DNA of 5,939 bases from Methylococcales bacterium (GTDB lineage Bacteria; Pseudomonadota; Gammaproteobacteria; Methylococcales; Methylomonadaceae), in contig SHZG01000150.1 in the NCBI GenBank assembly GCA_009692395.1, forward strand, positions 1-5,939, in the 5' to 3' direction. Each line of letters opens with the position of its first letter. Position 1 is the stretch's first letter. The translations under genes and the position numbers were made by a program. Below the pieces are notes generated by a model. That model saw nothing but the letters and a program-made list of their open reading frames with translations, searched no databases and was not told the DNA's origin. Positions 1 to 5,797 of this stretch are shown here, one piece after another.

Positions 1-147
1 TGGAATTCTTGCCGCCTTATTCACCTGACTTAAATCCTATTGAACACAAATGGGCGCAAGCTAAAGCACTTAGAAGAAAGAAAAACTGCTCCACTGATAC
101 ACTGTTCTCTCAGCTCTTTTAAATCATTTTATTTTGCTTTTGCTATA
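1..147 (+). mobile_element. IS630-family insertion sequence, 3' end (left copy, cut by window edge)
   Basis: This is the transposase-3' end of an IS630/Tc1-type element. Bases 1-147 match the reverse complement of 5793-5939 with only two differences, at 64 and 141. After 147 the two flanks diverge completely, so the element ends at or just before 147. The shared last bases are TATA, which fits the family habit of inserting at and duplicating a TA dinucleotide. The exact terminal base cannot be fixed from two copies that both end in TATA. The rest of the element lies outside the window. Confidence 0.85.
3..122 (+). CDS. IS630-family transposase, C-terminal fragment (partial at window edge)
   Basis: An open frame enters from the left edge and ends at TAA 120-122, giving the last 39 residues of a DDE transposase. 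It begins EFLPPYSPDLNPIEHKW, the hallmark C-terminal motif of IS630/Tc1 transposases. The glutamate in NPIEH (codon 42-44) is the third acidic residue of the DDE metal-binding triad used for strand transfer. A basic stretch, LRRKK, follows before the end. Nothing upstream is visible, so it is unknown whether the full gene is intact or needs a frameshift, as some IS630 elements do. The only coding difference from the right-hand copy is Lys here (AAA, 63-65) against Thr there. Confidence 0.85.
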   Translation, partial: EFLPPYSPDLNPIEHKWAQAKALRRKKNCSTDTLFSQLF

Positions 148-158
148 CCTGTCTTGAA

Positions 159-177
159 AAGCAGCTTAAAACTGCTT
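159..177. repeat. Small hairpin between the two transposase remnants
   Basis: A 6-bp inverted repeat, AAGCAG (159-164) and CTGCTT (172-177), encloses a 7-base loop. Read on the minus strand the second arm runs into CTTTTC, so it could act as a weak terminator for transcripts leaving the IS481-like remnant. The stem is short, and a chance palindrome is possible. Confidence 0.3.
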
Positions 178-206
178 AATAATGTGTCCTGACAAGTGTT
201 GACACA

Positions 207-311
207 TCAAATTTCAAGATAATCATTGACTTGCCCGCCCCAGAGTTTTTGTGAAAGGTTAGCATGGTGAAAAACTTCCATTGGAGTCCTCCCAAGTAAA
301 CCGCCCCTTAA
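207..311 (-). pseudogene. Decayed integrase-core transposase (IS481/IS3-like), C-terminal remnant
   Basis: On the minus strand an open frame of about 34 residues ends at TGA 209-207. It contains GRTPMEVFHHANLSQKLW. A Gly-Arg-Thr-Pro-Met block followed about a dozen residues later by Lys-x-Trp is typical of the extreme C-terminus of rve-fold transposases, especially IS481 and related IS3-type proteins. The frame is closed upstream by an in-frame TGA at 312-314. No start codon and no DDE motifs are present, so this is only the tail of a lost gene. Its downstream side includes TGTCCTGACAAG at 185-196, which begins with TG, as expected for the end of such an element. This is therefore probably the fossil end of an older insertion next to glgX. 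The family assignment rests on a short motif. Confidence 0.6.
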
Positions 312-349
312 TCAGCGACGTTGCTTGTCGTTGCAACGTACTGATTAAG
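307..349. terminator. Strong 16-bp hairpin downstream of glgX, possible terminator
   Basis: CTTAATCAG (307-315) pairs with CTGATTAAG (341-349). ACGTTGC (318-324) pairs with GCAACGT (333-339). The stem is 16 bp, interrupted by a small asymmetric bulge (CG against A), with an 8-base loop. It lies 16 bp beyond the glgX stop codon, where a terminator would be expected. Neither strand has a clear T-run after the stem, so it is not a textbook Rho-independent terminator. It could instead protect the 3' end of the glgX mRNA, or be a mobile or REP-like palindrome. The hairpin is certain from the sequence; the function is inferred. Confidence 0.5.
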
Positions 350-364
350 AGTTTGGTCTGTCTA

Positions 365-2440
365 TTAAAACGGATTAATGATTGATTTCACTGTTTCGCG
401 TGCTTCGTAAACTACGATGCTACGCGCGGATACCGCTTGCCAGTCACTCGTAATTAACTGCTGATGGGCGCGTTCAATCATGTTGTCAGGCGATGGCGCG
501 GCAGTATTCATCGCTAAATACCAACGCCGCTGAGCGATTACGGGCAGTGGTACATCAATGGCGTGGTCAGTAATATTAATAACAACGTGTAAATCTTCTT
601 CAATATCAGAAGCACCTGCCAGAGTAAAGGCTAAAATTTGCGACTCTGGATTATCCCACTGCGGTTCATTCAAATGAACGCCGTGCCATGTAATATCAGG
701 AATGCCGCGTGTTGGTTCGATACGCCCTGTTAAATAACGTGGTCGTGATAAATTCGGATGCCGACGACGAAAGGCGATGAGTTCACGCACGAAACGCAAC
801 ATATCTTTGTTGGTTTCGGTGAATTGCCAGTTTAGCCATGAAATTTCATTGTTTTGACACCACGCATTATTATTGCCGCCTTGGGTGTGTAAAAATTCAT
901 CACCCGCCAGAAACATGGGTACGCCTTGGCTTAAAAATAGCATTGCCATGAAATTACGCGCTTGTTGTCTGCGCAGTGCAAGTATATGAGGATTATCGGT
1001 CGCGCCTTCTGCACCACAATTCCAGCTTAAATTATCGTTTGTGCCATCACGGTTTTCTTCGCCGTTTGCCATATTGTGTTTTTCATTATGGCTGACTAAA
1101 TCCCACAGTGTGAAGCCATCGTGACAGGTAATAAAATTAACACTGCTAGACGGTAGACGATGATCATCGGCGTATAAATCGCTACTACCTGTTAAGCAAG
1201 TCGCCACTTTATTAACCAAACCGCGATCGCCTTTCACAAAACGGCGCATTACATCACGGTATTGACCGTTCCATTCTGCCCAGCGTGTCCCAGGAAAAGA
1301 GCCGACTTGATACAACCCTGCGGCATCCCACGCTTCGGCAATAATCGGTGCATTAATTAAGGAGTGTGATAATTCAATACTCCAAGGCAGGGATGGATTA
1401 GCTAATGGTGTTCCATCTTCGCCGCGTGTAAACACACTGGCAAGGTCAAAACGAAAACCATCAACACCCATCTCATTCACCCAATACTCTAAACAGTGAA
1501 CTAAGAAGTGTGTGACTAACGGATGGTTGCAATTAATGGTATTGCCGCAACCCGTGTAATCATGATAATACAGGCGATCAGGCGAATGGTGATAAAAAAT
1601 ATCATCCAGCAAGGCTTTAAAATTAATAGTTGGCCCGCCCTCGCCGCCTTCACTGGTGTGATTAAAGACCACGTCTAACAGAATCCCCATATCGGCGGCG
1701 TGTAACGCTTGAACCAATTCTTTAAATTCGTCTACAGGTTTGGAGGTCGCACAATAATTTGGGTGTGGCGCGTAAAAACCATAAGGGCTATAACCCCAAT
1801 AATTTTCATTACCAAGATTCATGACACCATCGGGCGCATCTTGCACATCAAACGCCATGACAGGCAGTAGTTCAACGTGGGTAATACCCAGTTCCTTAAA
1901 ATAAGGGATTTTTTCAATTAAACCTTTAAAGGTATGTGGGTACTGTACACCTGATGACGGATGCTGGGTAAAACCACCAACATGAACTTCATAAATAATC
2001 GCCCCTTCTAGCGACTTAGGCTTAGGTCTAGCAAGCAAATTAGCGGGATTGTAATGTAAGTCGCTGACAATACCGCGCAAGCCATTGCTTGAATTTTTCA
2101 CCGCCAAACTACGATTCCATTTTTTGTTGCTAACGGCTCGCGCCCACGGGTCTAAAACTTCCCACCAAGAGCCATCAGGTTTTTGTACGCGCCAAGTATA
2201 GAGCGTGCCGACAGGTAATTTTTTAACCGCAACGTGCCACGAAAAAAAGGTTCGTTGCCGTTCTAAGTCAAGCACAATCACCTGCATAGGTTCATCGCAG
2301 TCTTCGGTTTCGTACAGCAATAATTCGACTGCTATCGCCTGACGACTAAAAATAGAAAAATTGGTGGCATCAACATTCCATGACGCACCTGAGGGTGATC
2401 GAGTACCAATATTGGTTATAAAACGGGTAGTTGTACGCAT
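365..2440 (-). CDS. glgX: Glycogen debranching enzyme GlgX (isoamylase-type, GH13)
   Basis: This cytosolic enzyme hydrolyses alpha-1,6 branch linkages in glycogen, normally after phosphorylase has shortened the outer chains. Numbering from the ATG at 2440 gives 691 residues, slightly longer than E. coli GlgX (about 657). An N-terminal CBM48-like beta-sandwich (roughly 10-105) precedes a GH13 (alpha/beta)8 barrel. The four GH13 blocks are all present: DVVFNH (256-261), GFRFDLAS with nucleophile Asp332, AEAWD with acid/base Glu369, and CHDGF with His440-Asp441. NGEENRDGTN (459-468) and AGDE (512-515) are further isoamylase/GlgX signatures, and a small C-terminal beta-domain follows. The frame also opens at a TTG 15 bases upstream (2455). 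I prefer the ATG because GAGAG (2453-2449) sits 8 bases before it as a ribosome-binding site. No other glg gene is in the window. It is divergent from ygiQ and appears intact. Confidence 0.93.
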   Translation of the reverse strand: MRTTTRFITNIGTRSPSGASWNVDATNFSIFSRQAIAVELLLYETEDCDEPMQVIVLDLERQRTFFSWHVAVKKLPVGTLYTWRVQKPDGSWWEVLDPWARAVSNKKWNRSLAVKNSSNGLRGIVSDLHYNPANLLARPKPKSLEGAIIYEVHVGGFTQHPSSGVQYPHTFKGLIEKIPYFKELGITHVELLPVMAFDVQDAPDGVMNLGNENYWGYSPYGFYAPHPNYCATSKPVDEFKELVQALHAADMGILLDVVFNHTSEGGEGGPTINFKALLDDIFYHHSPDRLYYHDYTGCGNTINCNHPLVTHFLVHCLEYWVNEMGVDGFRFDLASVFTRGEDGTPLANPSLPWSIELSHSLINAPIIAEAWDAAGLYQVGSFPGTRWAEWNGQYRDVMRRFVKGDRGLVNKVATCLTGSSDLYADDHRLPSSSVNFITCHDGFTLWDLVSHNEKHNMANGEENRDGTNDNLSWNCGAEGATDNPHILALRRQQARNFMAMLFLSQGVPMFLAGDEFLHTQGGNNNAWCQNNEISWLNWQFTETNKDMLRFVRELIAFRRRHPNLSRPRYLTGRIEPTRGIPDITWHGVHLNEPQWDNPESQILAFTLAGASDIEEDLHVVINITDHAIDVPLPVIAQRRWYLAMNTAAPSPDNMIERAHQQLITSDWQAVSARSIVVYEARETVKSIINPF

Positions 2441-2515
2441 TATTTTAACTCTCAACAGTTATCAGCCGTGTGATTCACGGTCTTTTTATAAAAAATGAAA
2501 ATGTCTATTTTACAG

Positions 2516-2576
2516 TTTATGAGACAATTTATATGAAAATAGCAACATAATTGAAAAACATGCGTTTTATGAGACA
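2516..2576 (+). repeat. Pair of 11-bp direct repeats TTTATGAGACA, 50 bp apart
   Basis: TTTATGAGACA occurs at 2516-2526 and again at 2566-2576, a centre spacing of 50 bp, close to five DNA helical turns. Allowing one mismatch, the similarity extends three bases further (n-T-T). The downstream copy contains the GAGACA that serves as the likely -35 box of ygiQ. The arrangement suggests either paired regulator sites on one DNA face or duplicated promoter elements. The repeats are seen directly; the regulatory role is inferred. Confidence 0.5.
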
Positions 2577-2599
2577 CTTAGGCGTGAGCAGTGTACAAT
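2571..2599 (+). promoter_or_regulatory. Probable sigma70-type promoter of ygiQ
   Basis: GAGACA (2571-2576; four of six bases match TTGACA) and TACAAT (2594-2599; five of six match TATAAT) are separated by 17 bp. Transcription would start near 2606, leaving a leader of about 28 bases before the ATG at 2634. The -35 box lies inside the second copy of the 11-bp direct repeat. A second weaker candidate uses the first repeat's GAGACA (2521-2526) with CATAAT at 2546-2551, at a long 19-bp spacing. Confidence 0.5.
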
Positions 2600-2633
2600 T
2601 TAAGTTTGTAGTAGTCTCTTTGGTTTGTTCTTT

Positions 2634-4781
2634 ATGATCCCCGCACCTAATCTATTCAGTTATCGCCCCTACTGGGCAAAGCGTTTTGGTATCTCGCCTG
2701 TGTTACCTATGAGCAAATCCGAAATGGACGCGCTAGGCTGGGACAGCTGCGACATTATCCTCGTCACTGGCGATGCCTATATTGACCACCCCAGTTTTGG
2801 CATGGCATTAATTGGTCGTTTGCTTGAAGCCCAAGGCTTTCGCGTCGGCATTATCTCCCAGCCCGATTGGACAAACGCACAAGATTTTAAAAAATTAGGT
2901 CGTCCAAATCTATTTTTTGGGGTCACGGGCGGCAATATGGATTCAATGGTCAATCGTTACACGTCTGACAAAAAAATCCGTTCCAATGATGCGTATACAC
3001 CCGACGGCGCGGCGGGAAAACGCCCAGACCGTGCGGTGAATGTGTATTCACACCGTTGTCGTGAAGCCTATAAAGACGTAGCGATTATTATCGGTGGTAT
3101 CGAAGCCAGTTTACGCCGTATTGCCCATTATGATTACTGGTCGGACACGGTGCGTAAATCGGTATTACTGGATTCCAAAGCCGATTTATTAGTCTACGGC
3201 AATGCAGAACGGCAAATTGTCGAAATTGCCCATCGTTTAGCCAATGGCGAAAAAGTAACTGAATTAACCGACATACGCGGCACGGTGCATTTTGTTAAAG
3301 AGATTCCCGCTGGTTACGCGATAAAAGATTCCACCGATGTGGATAAAGTCGGCGCGGTACAACAGCCGCACAATCCCTATCAAGAAGAACCTGCGTGCGA
3401 CATTCGCCCACCTACAAATCCAGATGAGCAGGTTATCGCACCGACTATTCGTGTGTTACGCGCTAAAACGGTGATTCGCCTACCCGCATTCGAAGCTGTC
3501 AAAGATGATCCGATTCTTTACGCTCACGCCTCACGCGTCATGCACGGCGAAACCAATCCGGGTAATGCGCGTCCATTAATCCAACAACACGGCACACGGC
3601 AATTATGGGTAAATCCGCCGCCCATTCCGTTAAGCACGAAAGAAATGGACGGCGTGTTTGACCTGCCCTACTCCCGCGTACCGCATAAAGAATACGGCAA
3701 TGCCAATGTGCCTGCGTTTGAAATGATTCAACACTCAGTCAACATCATGCGTGGCTGTTTTGGTGGTTGTACCTTCTGCTCGATTACCGAACACGAAGGG
3801 CGCATTATTCAAAGCCGCTCCGAAGATTCTATTATTAAAGAAATTGAAGCCATCCGCGACACCTCGCCCAATTTCACAGGGCATATTTCTGATTTAGGTG
3901 GGCCAACGGCGAATATGTACCGCCTTGCCTGTAAAGACGAAAAAATTGAAGCCGCGTGTCGTAAACCGTCGTGCGTGTATCCTATCATTTGCCCCAATTT
4001 AAACACCGATCATTCACCACTCATCAAACTATACCGCAGAGCGCGAGCATTAAAAGGCATTAAAAAAATCTTTATCGCCTCAGGTTTGCGTTACGATTTA
4101 GCGGTGGAATCGCCTGAATATGTCAAAGAATTGGTCACTCATCACGTTGGCGGTTATTTAAAAATTGCCCCCGAACACACCGAGCAAGGCGTATTGTCAA
4201 AAATGATGAAACCTGGCATGGGGACTTACGACCGCTTCAAAGAAATGTTTGATAAATATTCTAAAGAAGCAGGTAAAGAACAATATTTAATTCCCTACTT
4301 TATCGCTGCCCATCCGGGAACAACTGAGAACGATATGCTCAACTTAGCCTTATGGTTAAAAGCCAATGGCTTCAGAGCCGACCAAGTACAAGCGTTTTTA
4401 CCGTCACCGATGTCGATAGCGACCGCTATGTATCACTCAGGCAAAGACACGCTACACAAAGTCGCCCGCAATGCCGAAGACATTCCCATTCCAAAAACTT
4501 TCAAACAACGTCGTTTACACAAAGCCTTTTTACGTTATCACGACCCAAAAAATTGGCCTTTATTGCGTGAGGCGTTAAAAACAATGGGACGCGCTGATTT
4601 AATCGGCAACGGTAAAAAACATTTAATCCCCACTTTCCAACCCAAAGGTTTTGAAGAAACACCTGATAAACCTCAAACATTTAGAACCAAATACACGGGT
4701 TTACATAAAGAGGACAGCCGAAAAAGTCCGCCCCCAGCATTTAAAAAGCAAAAAAATATTTCAAAAGGGCTTGTCAAATAG
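2634..4781 (+). CDS. ygiQ: YgiQ, large radical SAM protein of the UPF0313 family
   Basis: This is a radical S-adenosylmethionine protein of unknown reaction, 715 residues from the ATG at 2634, close to E. coli YgiQ (about 739). The 4Fe-4S cluster motif CFGGCTFC gives the CxxxCxxC cysteines at 375, 379 and 382. The N-terminal third has the conserved block WDSCDIILVTGDAY (36-49) and GGIEAS (154-159). Its look recalls a cobalamin-binding-like Rossmann fold, which is inference only. The radical SAM barrel spans roughly 365-580, with APEHTE (512-517) and PYFIAAHPG (554-562). A family-specific C-terminal region with RRLHKAFLRYHDP follows, then a lysine-rich tail. The frame also opens at TTG 2625; ATG 2634 is preferred, although no good Shine-Dalgarno sequence precedes either. 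The gene ends 30 bp before a tRNA and has no terminator of its own, so its transcripts probably run to the tRNA terminator. It appears intact. Confidence 0.93.
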   Translation: MIPAPNLFSYRPYWAKRFGISPVLPMSKSEMDALGWDSCDIILVTGDAYIDHPSFGMALIGRLLEAQGFRVGIISQPDWTNAQDFKKLGRPNLFFGVTGGNMDSMVNRYTSDKKIRSNDAYTPDGAAGKRPDRAVNVYSHRCREAYKDVAIIIGGIEASLRRIAHYDYWSDTVRKSVLLDSKADLLVYGNAERQIVEIAHRLANGEKVTELTDIRGTVHFVKEIPAGYAIKDSTDVDKVGAVQQPHNPYQEEPACDIRPPTNPDEQVIAPTIRVLRAKTVIRLPAFEAVKDDPILYAHASRVMHGETNPGNARPLIQQHGTRQLWVNPPPIPLSTKEMDGVFDLPYSRVPHKEYGNANVPAFEMIQHSVNIMRGCFGGCTFCSITEHEGRIIQSRSEDSIIKEIEAIRDTSPNFTGHISDLGGPTANMYRLACKDEKIEAACRKPSCVYPIICPNLNTDHSPLIKLYRRARALKGIKKIFIASGLRYDLAVESPEYVKELVTHHVGGYLKIAPEHTEQGVLSKMMKPGMGTYDRFKEMFDKYSKEAGKEQYLIPYFIAAHPGTTENDMLNLALWLKANGFRADQVQAFLPSPMSIATAMYHSGKDTLHKVARNAEDIPIPKTFKQRRLHKAFLRYHDPKNWPLLREALKTMGRADLIGNGKKHLIPTFQPKGFEETPDKPQTFRTKYTGLHKEDSRKSPPPAFKKQKNISKGLVK

Positions 4782-4799
4782 AAAACCACCCCGTATAAT
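4771..4799 (+). promoter_or_regulatory. Strong promoter of tRNA-Thr, -35 box inside the ygiQ 3' end
   Basis: TTGTCA (4771-4776, one mismatch to TTGACA) and a perfect TATAAT (4794-4799) are separated by exactly 17 bp. The predicted start is near 4805-4807, a few bases before the mature tRNA 5' end at 4812. The -35 box is made of the last sense codons of ygiQ (CTT GTC AAA, then TAG). This is the best promoter match in the window and fits the high output expected of a tRNA gene. Confidence 0.8.
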
Positions 4800-4811
4800 G
4801 ACGACTTATTC

Positions 4812-4887
4812 GCTGGTGTAGCTCAGTTGGTAGAGCAGCTGATTTGTAATCAGCCGGTCAGGAGTTCGAATCCCCTCACTAGCTCCA
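4812..4887 (+). tRNA. tRNA-Thr, anticodon UGU (reads ACA)
   Basis: A 76-nucleotide cloverleaf with encoded CCA (4885-4887). The acceptor stem GCTGGTG (4812-4818) pairs with CACTAGC (4877-4883), including one G-U pair at position 4-69. The D stem is GCTC/GAGC (4821-4824 and 4833-4836). The anticodon stem GCTGA/TCAGC (4838-4842 and 4850-4854) holds the loop TTTGTAA, with anticodon TGT at 4845-4847. The T stem AGGAG/CCCCT (4860-4864 and 4872-4876) flanks TTCGAAT and contains an A-C mismatch at 52-62. The same mismatch is recalled in E. coli tRNA-Thr(UGU), so it is probably not damage. The discriminator base is U73. It has its own promoter and terminator, and may also be cut out of ygiQ read-through transcripts. 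Confidence 0.95.
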
Positions 4888-4895
4888 AAGAATTC

Positions 4896-4929
4896 AAAGC
4901 CTTAGGTTATCATGACCTAAGGCTTTTTT
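4896..4929 (+). terminator. Rho-independent terminator of tRNA-Thr (and of ygiQ read-through)
   Basis: A perfect 12-bp stem, AAAGCCTTAGGT (4896-4907) against ACCTAAGGCTTT (4915-4926), has a 7-base loop and runs into six T residues (4924-4929). It begins 8 bases after the tRNA CCA. As no terminator lies between ygiQ and the tRNA, it probably ends both transcripts. The A-rich left flank is too short to make it a strong terminator in the reverse direction. Confidence 0.9.
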
Positions 4930-5033
4930 ATTGCCTATCGTTTTTGTAAATGTCTATTGAATCAACGGGCATCAAATTAATGTGAGTAAAATACGTTTGT
5001 CCTTTCGCTATAAACGAGATAAACAATCACATT
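4930..5033 (+). promoter_or_regulatory. AT-rich leader before the hsdM remnant, weak promoter candidate
   Basis: The 104 bp between the tRNA terminator and hsdM contain a TATAAA (5009-5014) suitable as a -10 box, but no convincing -35 box about 17 bp upstream. The ribosome-binding site for the ATG at 5034 is poor: CGAGAT at 5015-5020 lies about 13 bases away. Any promoter here is weakly supported. Confidence 0.25.
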
Positions 5034-5797
5034 ATGACCCAACATACCAACAACCTAGCGGCTTTCATTTGGTCGCTTGCTGATTTACTACGCGGCGATT
5101 TCAAACAAAGCCAATACGGGCGCATTATTTTACCGTTTACCTTATTACGTCGCCTTGAAGGCGTTGTAGAAGATAAAAAAGCCGCCGTCTTAGCACAAGT
5201 TGACACCGTACAAGCCATGAACCTACCCGAAGAGACTCACACGAAAAACTCCTGTTACGCGCGACAAGTGGCTTATCGTTTTTCAACACCTCAAAAATGG
5301 ATTTAGCGACACTCGGCGAAAAAGACATTGCCGCTAATTTAGAATCTTACATTAAATGCTTTTCCAAAGATGCCCGCGAAATTTTTGAACATTTCAAATT
5401 TGTTGAATTTATCGGACAGTTAATCGATGCCGATTTACTCTATAAAATCGTCCAAAAAGTACGGCAAACCGATTTAAGCCCGCAAGCCATTTCCAATCAT
5501 GATATGGGCTTAGTGTTTGAAGAACTTATCCGCCGTTTTGCAGAAAGTTCCAATGAAACCGCAGGTGAACATTTCACCCCGCGTGACATTGTGCGTTTAA
5601 CCACCGCGCTGGTGTTGATGGAAGACGATGACGCGCTGACCAAAGAAGGTATTGTGCGCACCATTGATGATCCCACCGCTGGTACGGGCGGTTTTTTATC
5701 GTCGAGTATGGAATATGTATTCGAGTTAAATCCACAAGCGGCGATTAAAGGCTACGGGCAAGAAGTCAACAATATCAAACTCGGCAACACGCTATAG
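5034..5797 (+). pseudogene. hsdM: Type I restriction-modification methyltransferase HsdM, frameshifted and truncated
   Basis: HsdM normally adds an N6-methyl group to adenine as part of a HsdM2S methylase, or the HsdR2M2S nuclease. Residues 1-70 (ATG 5034 to 5243) match the HsdM N-terminal helical domain, with FIWSLADLLRGDFKQSQYGRIILPF-like sequence. The frame is then lost by -1 and runs to a TAG at 5304-5306. Similarity resumes at 5243 in the other frame (EKLLLRATSGLSFFNTSK) and continues for 184 residues through NHDMGLVFEELIRRF, NETAGEHFTPRD and the SAM-binding motif DPTAGTGGFL (codons near 5669-5698). At GQEVN it jumps directly to NIKLGNTL, omitting the 18-19 residues normally between (the YAICKADMLIKG-like segment). 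The frame stops at TAG 5795-5797, created by the inserted IS630. The catalytic NPPF/NPPY motif and the whole C-terminal part are missing, so no active methylase can be made. No hsdS or hsdR is in the window. Confidence 0.88.

Larger units (their letters stand above)
2441..2633. other. Divergent glgX-ygiQ intergenic region
   Basis: This AT-rich strip of 193 bp must hold the promoters of both divergent genes. It contains the 11-bp direct repeat and ygiQ promoter listed separately, and a short palindrome CCGTG/CACGG (2466-2470 and 2476-2480). The palindrome would fall in the 5' leader of glgX mRNA. For glgX, a TATAAA on the minus strand is visible around 2485-2490, but it lacks a recognisable -35 box at proper spacing, so the glgX promoter is not assigned. 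No small gene with a plausible ribosome-binding site is seen. Confidence 0.6.

Noticed and set aside
2466..2490. CCGTG/CACGG stem followed by TCTTTTT on the plus strand, terminator-like.
   Set aside because: The stem is only 5 bp, and no plus-strand gene ends there. It lies in the glgX leader and is probably chance or a minor leader hairpin.
3809..4006. Minus-strand open frame of 65 codons inside ygiQ.
   Set aside because: It lies opposite the strongly conserved radical SAM region of ygiQ and has no family resemblance or ribosome-binding site; it is a shadow frame.
4352..4570. Plus-strand open frame of 72 codons overlapping ygiQ.
   Set aside because: It is an alternative frame within conserved ygiQ sequence, with a low-complexity, unfamiliar translation.
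4948..4958. AAATGTCTATT occurs here and at 2499-2509.
   Set aside because: A few shared 11-mers are expected by chance in about 6 kb of AT-leaning sequence, and the two sites have no matching context.
5297..5797. A separate 166-residue methyltransferase gene starting at ATG 5297.
   Set aside because: HsdM similarity continues upstream of this ATG in the same frame back to 5243, so the ATG is an internal methionine of a frameshifted hsdM and not a real start.
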